Shown piece by piece: positions 23,171-31,167 of a DNA stretch of 34,921 bases. Numbering within the stretch: position 1 is the stretch's first letter; each line of letters starts with the position of its first letter. A program made the position numbers and the translations under genes. This stretch comes from a virus, in the IMG/VR virus record IMGVR_UViG_3300042564_000660, positions 1-34,921 of that record, one strand, 5' to 3'. A model generated the notes under the pieces. That model did not search any database and was not told where the DNA came from. It saw only the letters and a list, made by a program, of their open reading frames with translations.

Positions 23171-23683
23171 GCCCATACGTTCCAAATTATTGGTGATTCT
23201 GTCTAGTGCAGCCTCGTATTTCTTAACAATAGTAGGTGACATTGCTTCAATTGTGGGCCAAAAGTAATAACCCCTATTTCCAGCACCCAACTTAGGAGAA
23301 CGACCCGGGAATTGCCTTAAACGGTCAGAACCAAACTCAGAACCAAAGAATACGTCACCTCTTGTAACTTTGTTTTTACGCCGGCGGTTTGGGCGTGTTT
23401 TAGAAACAAATGCCCCGGAACCATTTAACCTAATTACTGGAATGCGGTCTGGTCTAGCTCTAAAACCTTTAGCAGATTCAATGGCCTGTCTAGGATTTGG
23501 CGAATAAGTAGCATGAGATTGAACCTCAGTCACAACTTGTCCAATAAGTTCAACTGATGCCTTGCGTATTTCTTTATTGAACATGGGATCAGCTTTAGAC
23601 CAACGAGCTAGTGCCGGGTATAACCCAACAATTTCAATTTGAGCAGAAGCAGCTCGACCTGTTATTAGATTACTAATTGCCAC
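23168..23683 (-). CDS. HK97 gp10-like head-tail/tail completion protein
   Basis: 171 residues from GTG 23683, sharing a base with the frameshifted chaperone stop. Layout is an N-terminal helix, a central YSPNPRQAIESAKGFRARPD segment and VFFGSEFGSDRLRQFPGRS leading to GYYFWPTIEAMSPTIVKKYEAALDRI. This pattern (EFG near a Pro-rich edge, then PTIEA... helix) recalls HK97 gp10-type proteins. Such genes usually precede the tail tube gene; here it follows the chaperone, so a tail-specific relative is also possible. Confidence 0.6.
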   Translation of the reverse strand: MAISNLITGRAASAQIEIVGLYPALARWSKADPMFNKEIRKASVELIGQVVTEVQSHATYSPNPRQAIESAKGFRARPDRIPVIRLNGSGAFVSKTRPNRRRKNKVTRGDVFFGSEFGSDRLRQFPGRSPKLGAGNRGYYFWPTIEAMSPTIVKKYEAALDRITNNLERMG

Positions 23684-24083
23684 TATGACCCCTGACTGTT
23701 TCTCCAGCGCAGATACATTCCCATAGTGAAAAGCATACGCTCAGATTCTTGCATCAAAACTGACGGAGCAATGCCAGTTTCACATGCAAGATAAGCCAAA
23801 TACCAATGTTGGGATGAGTCACCCAACCCAATTATTTTGGGCTTTCTTCACTCGCTTCGATTGTGTCTACTTCTTCACACCATTCTTCAAACGTCTTTTT
23901 GGTTTTACCCTGACGTTCTAGCCAATGCCAAGCAATCCATAACAGATCAGTTATACGAGAGTCTGTTGCAAGGTTGCCTATTGACTTGTCAAACTTGTCC
24001 TCGAAAGCAACAATGTCACGCATAGTGCCATTGACTTCTTCTACTGTTTCGTCATTAAAAGTAACGCGCAGGTTGATCTTCAT
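23683..24083 (-). CDS. Tail assembly chaperone long form, made by -1 frameshift
   Basis: The short frame ends CCA AAA TAA. The heptamer C CCA AAA (23841-23835) has the X XXY YYZ form for -1 slippage. After slippage, 50 further codons run to TAG at 23685-23683 and give a fused protein of 133 residues. The extension (HWYLAYLACETGIAPSVL then ERMLFTMGMYLRWR) is a typical GT-type chaperone C-terminus, like lambda gpG-T. The product should coat the tape measure during tail assembly and is not expected in virions. Confidence 0.85.
23832..24083 (-). CDS. Tail assembly chaperone, short form (gpG-like)
   Basis: 83 residues from ATG 24083, two bases after the tail tube stop; an earlier in-frame start at 24125 would overlap that gene. 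The N-terminus is a beta hairpin (KINLRVTFNDETVEEVNG) followed by MRDIVAFEDKF, RITDLLWIAWHWLERQG and an acidic end, standard for this family. It terminates at TAA directly after the slippery heptamer. Confidence 0.85.
   Translation of the reverse strand: MKINLRVTFNDETVEEVNGTMRDIVAFEDKFDKSIGNLATDSRITDLLWIAWHWLERQGKTKKTFEEWCEEVDTIEASEESPK
23835..23841 (-). promoter_or_regulatory. -1 ribosomal slippery site CCCAAAA
   Basis: In the minus strand, C CCA AAA lies immediately before the zero-frame TAA. The -1 frame is open from here for 50 codons and encodes the expected chaperone extension. Confidence 0.85.
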
Positions 24084-24085
24084 AG

Positions 24086-24493
24086 TTAGCTGGTTGCCCG
24101 TACTACTGTGCCTGATGTAGGCCATGTAATTGAGAATGTTGCTATGTCACCAACGGATGAAGCAAACGGACTGTAAGAGTTTACTAGGCATACTGCGGTG
24201 TAGCTTGGGTTAGCAGTTCCAACGGCTGAACTTGTTGGTGTGATAACAACTGTTGCAAGTGTGTTGAATAGAGGAAAGATTGTGGCATCTACGGCTGATG
24301 CAGCAAAGTCCTGCATGAACTGAAGTGTTAGTGAACCAGATTTTAAGCCACCAATAGATTCTCTAAAGGTTGTGCCAAAAGCCGTTGTTTCAAGTTGGTC
24401 GCTCTCTAAAGCTAGCTCAACGCTGTTAAGTGATGTGGACAGATTTGTACCTGCCACGACGATTTTGTAATCAGTAGCTGCAAATTTTGCCAT
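24086..24493 (-). CDS. Major tail (tube) protein
   Basis: 135 residues, beta-rich with few charges, located directly before the chaperone as in most siphoviruses. Key segments are YKIVVAGTNLSTSLNSVEL, DQLETTAFGTTFRESIGGLKSGSLTLQF and a C-terminal DIATFSITWPTSGTVVRA. The GTTFRESIGGLKSGSL pattern is common in tube proteins of this type. It would polymerise into the tail tube around the tape measure. Confidence 0.85.
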   Translation of the reverse strand: MAKFAATDYKIVVAGTNLSTSLNSVELALESDQLETTAFGTTFRESIGGLKSGSLTLQFMQDFAASAVDATIFPLFNTLATVVITPTSSAVGTANPSYTAVCLVNSYSPFASSVGDIATFSITWPTSGTVVRATS

Positions 24494-24507
24494 GCTGTTT
24501 AATGCTC

Positions 24508-24915
24508 CTAGTCTGCGTAGCAGAGAACTAAAAATTCTGCTGCTAGATAGTTTACTTCACCAACAGCAATGCTTGCGTAAGCCCGCATATCGGTAACTCT
24601 TAAATCATACACTTTGCCAGCGAGTGTCTTGTCAGACTCCAAAGCCAACTTGATGCTAGATGAACCAGTGCTTGAACAGAAGGCATCTATGGCGTTTTGG
24701 GCTGATCGTTCTGCCACGCGACCTACAAGAACTACAACTGTAAAAGTGTAAGTCTGCATTCCCCTATTAAAAGTATCGTCATAGGAAATTGAATCTGGCT
24801 GAATAATGGCAATTGGTGGGTTTGGATTATCCGGCATTACTGCTGCCGTTCGTAGGCCAGTGATGGTGGCAAGGTTAGTTGCTAACCCTGTACGGATTTC
24901 AGTTAATAAAGCCAT
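24508..24915 (-). CDS. Tail terminator-like protein
   Basis: 135 residues starting in the stop codon of the connector gene (TAATG). The opening ALLTEIRTGLATNLATITGLRT, then NPPIAIIQPDSISYDDTFNRGMQTYTFTVVVLVGR, is the usual pattern of phage tail terminator (gpU/gp-minor) proteins: an N-terminal helix, then strands. It should cap the tail tube at the head-proximal end. The position between connector and tube supports this. Confidence 0.75.
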   Translation of the reverse strand: MALLTEIRTGLATNLATITGLRTAAVMPDNPNPPIAIIQPDSISYDDTFNRGMQTYTFTVVVLVGRVAERSAQNAIDAFCSSTGSSSIKLALESDKTLAGKVYDLRVTDMRAYASIAVGEVNYLAAEFLVLCYAD

Positions 24916-25520
24916 TACGCAAAATTACGCATTCTGCGATAAGGCGAAACTAATTGAGCAACGTCTGGGTCAATGTCCCGAGTTACGGAAATGGCTCCAA
25001 GATCGCCAAAGCCAGCTACGCCAAGAGGACTATCAAGTCGCTTAAAAATTCTGCTTGCCTGAATGATGCAAGCCTGAGTAATTGCAATTGGAACTGATGA
25101 CCAACCAAATACAGCAGTTAGTTTTACCAGTGCTTGTTCTGCTTCTACCGGGAATAGGTAGTTTTCAACAGCACGAATGCGTGTGTATGGAACAGCAAGG
25201 CCATCTACGTTTCCGTTAAGTGGTTCTAACTGATAATCACCAACAGCCCAAGTTGTATCAAATACGCCGTCACCACCTGATGAAGTTTGCAAAGTCAGAG
25301 CAGTTCCAGAAACGTCATCTATCTGAGTAATAAAAGAATCGTCTGCTGCATAATAGCGCGTAGCAGTTCCTGATGAATAGAAGTATCGCCCAGCATGTCC
25401 ATCAATAGCGCGTGATGCAGATTCAACAGCCATCTCAAGTAATGAGTCATCTACGGCATCTGAAATGCGTAAAGCTGCTTTTACTTGTGCAAGTGTGGCG
25501 TAGCCGTTTGTAATAGCCAA
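24915..25520 (-). CDS. Head-tail connector protein, gp6-like
   Basis: About 201 residues from TTG 25520, with AGGAG five bases upstream; the longer frame to 25568 would cross the leader. YATLAQVKAALRISDAVDDSLLEMAVESASRAIDGHAGRYF is the hallmark helical start of gp6-type adaptor proteins, which form the ring below the portal. The middle is strand-rich and the end has VTRDIDPDVAQLVSPYRRMRNF. It begins just after a terminator. Confidence 0.85.
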   Translation of the reverse strand: MAITNGYATLAQVKAALRISDAVDDSLLEMAVESASRAIDGHAGRYFYSSGTATRYYAADDSFITQIDDVSGTALTLQTSSGGDGVFDTTWAVGDYQLEPLNGNVDGLAVPYTRIRAVENYLFPVEAEQALVKLTAVFGWSSVPIAITQACIIQASRIFKRLDSPLGVAGFGDLGAISVTRDIDPDVAQLVSPYRRMRNFA

Positions 25521-25558
25521 AGAAACTCCTAAAGTCTTTACTATTCTATGACAGAGTA

Positions 25559-25584
25559 AAACCCCCAAATTTCTCTGGGGGTTT
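25559..25584 (-). terminator. Intrinsic terminator after the 134-residue gene
   Basis: Nine-base perfect arms (AAACCCCCA/TGGGGGTTT) enclose an eight-base loop, and the transcript continues TTTTA. It lies between the accessory gene and the connector gene. Confidence 0.85.
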
Positions 25585-25598
25585 GTGTTGTCTGCTTT

Positions 25599-26003
25599 TT
25601 AGATTTTCCAACTCCATTCAGCCCGACCATAGTAATTCACGTTGAAGTAGTCAATCATGCTGTTGATTGCTTCTCTGTTGTATTGGTTCCGTACCGCTTC
25701 AGCTTTCTCTTGGATTGCTTTGGCTTCTGGCAACATGATTTTCAACATCCGACTATAAGGTTCTGACCATTCTTCTTTCCAGACCTGCTCGCTGTTCCAG
25801 CCTGAGATAACTACTTCAACGGATTGACCGCCAGCAAACTTACTGCTCTTAACTGAGAACTTGATTTCAGCAGGGAACTGTCCAGCCTTTTGCATGGATA
25901 CCAATTCCTTTTTCACTGCTCGTGAAATCTCAGCTGCATCATGCAACTGGTCAGCCTTTGAACCAACGAAAGTGTCTGCATACATGGTGTCTGCGTAACT
26001 CAT
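25599..26003 (-). CDS. Accessory (moron-type) protein, LPD29-like
   Basis: 134 residues from ATG 26003 with GAGG upstream. The segment AEISRAVKKELVSMQKAGQ, then EIKFSVKSSKFAGGQSVEVVISG, resembles the LPD29-type domain found in polyvalent and mobile-element proteins; this is from memory. The C-terminal half is helical with an aromatic end (YFNVNYYGRAEWSWKI). The gene has its own promoter (26038-26066) and a terminator behind it, so it is expressed on its own within the head module. Function unknown. Confidence 0.75.
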   Translation of the reverse strand: MSYADTMYADTFVGSKADQLHDAAEISRAVKKELVSMQKAGQFPAEIKFSVKSSKFAGGQSVEVVISGWNSEQVWKEEWSEPYSRMLKIMLPEAKAIQEKAEAVRNQYNREAINSMIDYFNVNYYGRAEWSWKI

Positions 26004-26037
26004 TTTTTCCTCTTTTCCTTTGCTTTCCTACATAACT

Positions 26038-26066
26038 ATTGTGACAGTTTGTATAACAAATGTCAA
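26038..26066 (-). promoter_or_regulatory. Moron promoter 2
   Basis: TTGACA (26066-26061), 17-base spacer, CACAAT (26043-26038). The first 16 bases are identical to two other promoters in the window. The -35 box overlaps the stop of the 52-residue gene, and the target is the 134-residue gene. Confidence 0.75.
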
Positions 26067-26221
26067 GCTGATTTAACAGCCAATGCAAACAATATTTCTT
26101 GTGCAATTTGCTTTTGTTTTTTAGCCATTTCTTGCGCTACTTTATTAGCGACTGCGTAAGCCTTTTCAATCATTTCAGGGTTAATTTCCCATTTCTGTTC
26201 AATGGGCATTTCACCAATCAT
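26063..26221 (-). CDS. 52-residue accessory protein
   Basis: A short frame from ATG 26221, preceded by a purine-rich GAGAGAGGTGAGAG ribosome site, to TGA 26065-26063. After an N-terminal stretch (GEMPIEQKWEINPEM) it is one long Ala/Lys/Gln-rich amphipathic helix (EKAYAVANKVAQEMAKKQKQ), possibly a coiled coil. It has its own strong promoter 30 bases upstream. No function can be assigned. Confidence 0.7.
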   Translation of the reverse strand: MIGEMPIEQKWEINPEMIEKAYAVANKVAQEMAKKQKQIAQEILFALAVKSA

Positions 26222-26251
26222 TTCTCTCACCTCTCTCTGTCCTACATAACT

Positions 26252-26280
26252 ATTATTTCATTATGTATAACAAATGTCAA
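26252..26280 (-). promoter_or_regulatory. Moron promoter 1
   Basis: TTGACA (26280-26275), 17-base spacer, AATAAT (26257-26252); the start would fall near 26245, then GTAGGACA and a ribosome site for the 52-residue gene. It shares the core with promoters 2 and 3 and the leader motif TATGTAGGA with promoter 2. Confidence 0.8.
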
Positions 26281-26298
26281 GGGTAGAAACGCTTGATT

Positions 26299-27165
26299 CT
26301 ATTGACTTTTTCGCTCTTTTAAGGCCCTACGAATGCCTTCACGCAAACTGATCTGGGGAACAAAATACTGGTGCGATAGGTGGGGATCACCAACCCGATA
26401 CTCAACCCCGGTAGGCGCGGTGACTATGTGGTTAAACATAGGATTCATACCGGCTTCTTCACAGATCATTTGAGCCAAGTCATTAAAGCTAGTGGCTAAA
26501 CCAGAACATAAATTGAATGTGCCGGTGTAGCCCGTCTGAACGTGCCAAAGCACAGCTTGAACAATGTCCTCAATGTGGATGAAGTCGCGCACCTGTTCAC
26601 CGTTACCCCAGATATCAAAGACTTCTACCCCGGCTAAAGCGCGGTCAATAAAACTAGGAAACGGGTAATCAGCATCTTGGTCTGATCCGTAACCACTAAA
26701 AGGTCTAAACACAAATAAGTTAGTGCCTTCCAAGAATTGCGCTAGGTATTCCCCAGTAAGTTTTGCCCAGCCATAAGTTAGGTCAGGATTTAGAACGGCA
26801 TCTAGGTTAATGTCGTACTCAGCTAACTGGTAACGGCGGTGCGAATTCTGCAACACAATTGGGTAAGCAGCTGAACTAGAGAAGTAAACCGTATTTATTG
26901 GTTTTGTTCTTTGCACCCAGTTAAAGAATTCAGCATCTATTGACAAGTCAGTTGCCACGCTTAACGGCTCACCTTCGATAGTTGCTCGACCACCAACAAT
27001 GGCTGCTAAGTGAATTACCAAATCAAACTGTTCATCGTTAGTCTTGAAGAAGTCCCGGCAGTCGTTGCCGTCTTTTAGGTCAATGCCCGTAATTTCACTA
27101 TCTGGTAAAGCCTTAACAAAGTTGCGACCAACAAAACCCTTATGCCCAGTAATCAGTATCTTCAT
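26299..27165 (-). CDS. NAD-dependent epimerase/dehydratase (extended SDR)
   Basis: 288 residues from ATG 27165 (TAATG with the glycosyltransferase). A Rossmann start ILITGHKGFVGRNF gives GxxGxxG for NAD(P); HLAAIVGG follows, the catalytic Ser region is YFSSSAAYP, and YGWAKLTGE provides YxxxK. QVRDFIHIEDIVQAVLW is the usual C-terminal nucleotide-sugar domain segment. It resembles GDP-fucose-synthase/UDP-glucose-epimerase relatives and likely makes or modifies a nucleotide sugar used by the three upstream glycosyltransferases. Confidence 0.9.
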   Translation of the reverse strand: MKILITGHKGFVGRNFVKALPDSEITGIDLKDGNDCRDFFKTNDEQFDLVIHLAAIVGGRATIEGEPLSVATDLSIDAEFFNWVQRTKPINTVYFSSSAAYPIVLQNSHRRYQLAEYDINLDAVLNPDLTYGWAKLTGEYLAQFLEGTNLFVFRPFSGYGSDQDADYPFPSFIDRALAGVEVFDIWGNGEQVRDFIHIEDIVQAVLWHVQTGYTGTFNLCSGLATSFNDLAQMICEEAGMNPMFNHIVTAPTGVEYRVGDPHLSHQYFVPQISLREGIRRALKERKSQ

Positions 27166-27839
27166 TACCAAGCCTTGACGTTCTCAACATCGTTAGCAAA
27201 TTCTGTGGCTAGGTATTCAGCAAAGATAGCTTGATCGCCGTTGTGCATTTCTACGGTATTCACAGCTGCGTATCTTTCATCGTGTTCAGCCTTACCGTTT
27301 GTGTAGTGCAAGTGTTCAATGATTACCTCTGGCAAGTAGTTCACGTTCTCTAAGGCGTTGCCCATAGCAAGCCAATAGTTATCTAGGAACAAATGCTTTA
27401 GGGCTGGCGGTGACATAAAGCCAGTAGCCCTAATGATCTTGCTAGACATAACTACGGCAGTTGGCAGGTTCTCGCCTTGCAGTAGATCGTTGCCATAAGC
27501 AATGCCCGGCTCTGTGCCAATGGCTTCTGCAAGTTTGGTATCCCAACCACCAGTGCGCGGTAAGTGGTCATCACCCATAAAACAGATGTAATCATAGTCA
27601 GGCGCGAACCACAAAGCCCAATGGTTAAGAGTGCCGTTCATTCCCATACGGTCTGCAATGCAAACCTTGACGTTATCTAGTCCTGCCGTTTCGTGCATAA
27701 GTCCTTGATAAGTTTTAACATCATCTGCATCTATGGCAAAGATAACTTCTGTAAAGTCTGCCGTTGCATTTATCGCTTCAAACAAACGAATTGCATTATC
27801 GTTGCGACCACGAGTAGGAATAATCGTAAGCATTCTCAT
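27165..27839 (-). CDS. Glycosyltransferase, GT-A/family 2-like
   Basis: 224 residues. It starts LTIIPTRGRNDNAIRLFEAI, a GT2-type opening, with EVIFAIDADD and DYDYICFMGDDHLPR giving a DxD-like nucleotide-sugar metal site, followed by GGWDTKLAEAIG. The C-terminal part (NYWLAMGNALENVNYLPEVIIEHLHY) is the acceptor side. It is coupled by ATGA to the upstream glycosyltransferase and by TAATG to the epimerase. Confidence 0.85.
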   Translation of the reverse strand: MRMLTIIPTRGRNDNAIRLFEAINATADFTEVIFAIDADDVKTYQGLMHETAGLDNVKVCIADRMGMNGTLNHWALWFAPDYDYICFMGDDHLPRTGGWDTKLAEAIGTEPGIAYGNDLLQGENLPTAVVMSSKIIRATGFMSPPALKHLFLDNYWLAMGNALENVNYLPEVIIEHLHYTNGKAEHDERYAAVNTVEMHNGDQAIFAEYLATEFANDVENVKAW

Positions 27840-28639
27840 TGTTGCACCAATCTCCAGAAGGTATCCCCTGCGTTATCTATCATGTGTCTTAGGTGGTCTG
27901 CATCTTGCCAATCTTCAACTGATGTAATGCCTACCAATTCGTTAGTGTGAATCCTGCACCCAGATAACACAGCTTCCATAACTGCCCTGCATTCTGATTC
28001 AAAGGCTAACGGTAAATGCACAAACCATTCGCATCTTGCCATCGCATCTAGGACTTGCTCACGGGGTACGTTTGTCAAAGCCTTAAATTCATAACCTGCC
28101 TGTGCTGCCCAAGCGTGAGCTTTAAGTTTGCCTTTAAGTGGATGTTCACGGGCTGCCCACAATGCGTAAGGTTTCTTGTCCATGTGGTCATAGCATTTAC
28201 TGGTATTAAAGTAGCTTAGAACTTGCGCGGTCTTGCGTGGCTTTGCCCAAGATAATTCTCTGCGCATATGTGCCGGGGTATGGGTTACGAATAAGCGACT
28301 ACCTGCAATCAAGGCCAACAGCCCTGCGCGTGGTGTTTGTAGGTGATGCACAAATACGAACGGGTCATACTCACTAAGTCGGTTCAGCTGCTGGTCAGAG
28401 AACGAATCTGTTCCTGTTACAACTATCGAGTCAAATTGGTGTATGTCATGTGTATCGAATGTGTATGGGGTGACAATCTCTATCTCAAAGCCCAACGGTG
28501 CTTGCAAGCGGTATTCGTAGTCTGACATTTCTGCGCCACCTGCGAACTGCCCCGTGAATAGCCCTGACAGGCTCTCAGACGAACGTAGAGCCACGTTAGG
28601 GTCATTCTCTATGTGATGTGTGTACCAGCCTATTTTCAC
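27836..28639 (-). CDS. Glycosyltransferase, GT-B-like
   Basis: 267 residues from GTG 28639, overlapping the previous stop (GTGA). It has GGAEMSDYEYRLQAP near the N-terminus, strands at FDSIVVTGTDSFS and YDPFVFVHHLQ, and a C-terminal FESECRAVMEAVLSGCRIHTNELVG that resembles the GT4 donor site with the first acidic residue kept. It is shorter than usual GT-B enzymes (350-400 residues), so the domains may be reduced. Confidence 0.75.
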   Translation of the reverse strand: MKIGWYTHHIENDPNVALRSSESLSGLFTGQFAGGAEMSDYEYRLQAPLGFEIEIVTPYTFDTHDIHQFDSIVVTGTDSFSDQQLNRLSEYDPFVFVHHLQTPRAGLLALIAGSRLFVTHTPAHMRRELSWAKPRKTAQVLSYFNTSKCYDHMDKKPYALWAAREHPLKGKLKAHAWAAQAGYEFKALTNVPREQVLDAMARCEWFVHLPLAFESECRAVMEAVLSGCRIHTNELVGITSVEDWQDADHLRHMIDNAGDTFWRLVQQ

Positions 28640-29817
28640 GCTGTCGGTCTTTCTGTGCCTTTTGTCCCTAATACTTTGATAGCAGGTTTCCAGTATTGGT
28701 CAAAGACGGTATCTGCGTTATACGCCTTAGCAAAGTCTTGAGCCTTTTGAGAACGACCACGCCCACGCTGATACGCCTGCTCTAGCGCATCCACAATGCC
28801 GGGAACGCTAGGCATATGAAACCAACTTGACTGCGGTGCATCCCATAGTGGCTGACCTTCTACAAGCCAACCGTCACCAACAAGTTCAGTTGAAGCTGCA
28901 AACTCAGAAACAATTACAGGAGTACCGCAAGCCTGCGCTTCTATGGTTGGCACTCCAAAGCCTTCGCCGTAGCTCGTAGCAAGCAATACATCCATAGCCG
29001 TATAAAGCGTTGCAAGTGTTGGCTGATCTATTCCAGTTCTAAGAACATAAGGGTCTACGAATGCGTACTGATGTTCTTTAATACCGCATGACGTTATTAG
29101 TTCTTGTAGCTTGATGCCACCAAGAGAACCGTTGGAATCTGTGTGCAGATAAAGAACTACGTCATCGTGCATTTGTGCAAACATAGAGAACGCCAAAATG
29201 TTCTCGCCAAATGCCTTACGATTAGGGCTTACGCCTTTATTAGCTGCGTTCATTCCAACAATGAATACATCTTCACTAGCACCAATAAAATCCCTGCCAG
29301 TAGTTCCCTTGTGGCGTTTCATTGGCTTAAAACTGGATTCAATGGCGTGTGGAATGTATAAAGATTCAATTCCTACGTTTTCAAGCATGGCTTGCCCGTA
29401 TTCGCTCATGGCAATAGGGGTAACAAAGTCATTGCGACACCATGCAGCAACTTGTGGTGGTGCTGGTATGTGATCTATTGGAACCCAACTTGCAACATTC
29501 CAGTCAGACCAACGCTTACCCTTAAGAACCCACGCATCGTAAAGAGTAAAAAGAATGTGATTTTGCTTTGGGTTATGTTCAGTCCAATTAAACATATGAG
29601 CTGGAATAATATCATTGGAATACATGTCTGCGCCACGCTGATAAATCGGGATGCCGTTCCAGTCGGTATTACTGCCTTCAAGCCCGTAGTTGTTAAAGAT
29701 CGCTACGTTGTGACCCATTGCTTTCATACGGCTAGTTACTTGAGCCGTTTGCATTCCGTATCCAGTATTCGCCCAAGGCGCGTTAGATACCCAACCAATA
29801 CATAAAGAATCCTGCAC
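28636..29817 (-). CDS. Glycosyltransferase, GT4 family
   Basis: 393 residues from GTG 29817 with AAGGA upstream. The N-terminal domain has IGWVSNAPWANTGYGMQTAQV; the C-terminal donor domain has SYGEGFGVPTIEAQACGTPVIVSEFAASTELVG, the EX7E motif of retaining GT4 enzymes. Length and layout are complete. It is the first gene of the sugar cassette, just after the capsid terminator. Target could be a virion protein, DNA or the host surface. Confidence 0.9.
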   Translation of the reverse strand: MQDSLCIGWVSNAPWANTGYGMQTAQVTSRMKAMGHNVAIFNNYGLEGSNTDWNGIPIYQRGADMYSNDIIPAHMFNWTEHNPKQNHILFTLYDAWVLKGKRWSDWNVASWVPIDHIPAPPQVAAWCRNDFVTPIAMSEYGQAMLENVGIESLYIPHAIESSFKPMKRHKGTTGRDFIGASEDVFIVGMNAANKGVSPNRKAFGENILAFSMFAQMHDDVVLYLHTDSNGSLGGIKLQELITSCGIKEHQYAFVDPYVLRTGIDQPTLATLYTAMDVLLATSYGEGFGVPTIEAQACGTPVIVSEFAASTELVGDGWLVEGQPLWDAPQSSWFHMPSVPGIVDALEQAYQRGRGRSQKAQDFAKAYNADTVFDQYWKPAIKVLGTKGTERPTA

Positions 29818-29876
29818 AGATAATCCTTTGTTCGCAGATAAAAGAAACTTACCCTAAAGGTTGCTAAAACAAAAGC

Positions 29877-29912
29877 AGAACCCCACCAAGCCTGCGCTCC
29901 CGGTGGGGTTCT
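29877..29912 (-). terminator. Intrinsic terminator after the major capsid gene
   Basis: Perfect 11-base arms (AGAACCCCACC/GGTGGGGTTCT) with a 14-base loop are followed in the transcript by GCTTTTGTTTT. It separates the capsid gene from the sugar cassette. Confidence 0.9.
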
Positions 29913-29931
29913 ACGTTTTGGGGTTTCCTAA

Positions 29932-31122
29932 TTAGGAAGCTGCTCCAGCAAAGTACTTCACATGTGAAGTCTGGATTAGGTTTCCATCCACGCGCATTGT
30001 GGCGCGGAATGTAATTAGGTCGTTCTGGAATGCATAGTCATCAGACCGATCTAGGCGTAAGCCACCAACAGTGCGAGCATAGTAACTTGGCAAGTGACCA
30101 AAGATTACTGACTTCGCGCTTGTTGCTGGGTCTGCCATACCTGGGTTCTCAAAGATTGGGTAACCAAGCAATAGATCACGAGCATCAGCTGAAAGTGAAG
30201 GGCTGAACAGATACTGGCCTGCGTTGTCCTTCAACTTACGAACAGCAGAAATAGCCTTAGCGTTCATCTGCCATCCTGTACCCGGAAGTGTGCGACCTGC
30301 GGTATCAACGCTGTAAACCAAGTCAATTAGGTTGTCAGCTGTGAATGCGCCTGTTACGCCGGTTCCACCAGTGATTCCTGAACCAGCAGCAGTTACGATG
30401 CCTGTTGGCTGAACTGTTCCTGTTCCAGTTGTTAGTGCGCCATTGACTGCATAGCCAAGTGCGTTACCAGTCTGAGTTGCAAGGAATCCAAGAATGTCCA
30501 CGCCTGCATCTTCAACCATTTCTCTCGAAATCTGGGTGAGGAAACTGTACTTGTAAGCACCAAGTGTTTTGAAGGCGTTGAATGTTGGATCGCTCTCACC
30601 AATAGCAGCAGCTTCAGCAGAAACCGTACCAGTGCTGTATGCACTTAGTGAAGGAATCTGAAGGTTTTCACCACCAGCAGTGTTAAGGATTGTTGATGTT
30701 TCTAGCATTGGGCCAACGTGACGAGCAAGCATGATTACCTGATCGTAGAAAGAGGTCGGTACTGGTGCGCCAGTTGAACCCTTAGTTACGTCGCGCTTCT
30801 CGAACGAGTGGGAACGAATCTCACCACGAGCTAGGGAACGGATAAGTTCAGCTTCGTCAATTGCTGGAACAGCAACGGCTGGCTTAACTTGTGCTTCGAA
30901 ACCTGACATTGCTTCAGCAGCGCGTTCTTCGCGTTCTGCTTGTGCCTTCATGGTTTCCATTACCAATGAACGCTGATCAAGGTCTGCCATGATGCGGTCA
31001 TAGGTTTGGTTTTCTTCTGCGGATAGATCGCGCTTTTCAGCTGCTGCTGAATCGAGAAGAGCCTTAGCTTCTTCCCAAGCCTTTGCACGAGCTTCCGCTT
31101 GCTGACGGATGTAGTCAGACAT
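29932..31122 (-). CDS. Major capsid protein, HK97 fold
   Basis: 396 residues. The first ~110 are a charged coiled coil (RQQAEARAKAWEEAKALLDSA), the delta scaffold domain removed by the prohead protease. The rest has the HK97-fold markers VPTSFYDQVIMLARHVGPML, FKTLGAYKYSFLTQISREMVED, GWQMNAKAISAVRKLKDN and FENPGMADPA, then an E-loop/P-domain end (YARTVGGLRLDRSDDYAFQNDLITFRATMRVDG). It follows the protease and has terminators on both sides, so it may be a separate, strongly expressed unit. Confidence 0.95.
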   Translation of the reverse strand: MSDYIRQQAEARAKAWEEAKALLDSAAAEKRDLSAEENQTYDRIMADLDQRSLVMETMKAQAEREERAAEAMSGFEAQVKPAVAVPAIDEAELIRSLARGEIRSHSFEKRDVTKGSTGAPVPTSFYDQVIMLARHVGPMLETSTILNTAGGENLQIPSLSAYSTGTVSAEAAAIGESDPTFNAFKTLGAYKYSFLTQISREMVEDAGVDILGFLATQTGNALGYAVNGALTTGTGTVQPTGIVTAAGSGITGGTGVTGAFTADNLIDLVYSVDTAGRTLPGTGWQMNAKAISAVRKLKDNAGQYLFSPSLSADARDLLLGYPIFENPGMADPATSAKSVIFGHLPSYYARTVGGLRLDRSDDYAFQNDLITFRATMRVDGNLIQTSHVKYFAGAAS

Positions 31123-31167
31123 GTGGACTCCTAAAGTCTTAGATTGTATGAGGTCTTAAGTTTCTGC

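Noticed and set aside
29925-29938. Perfect 14-base palindrome TTCCTAATTAGGAA at the capsid stop codon
   Set aside because: It overlaps the stop codon and lies just before a stronger terminator; no separate function could be argued beyond chance or part of the 3' end.
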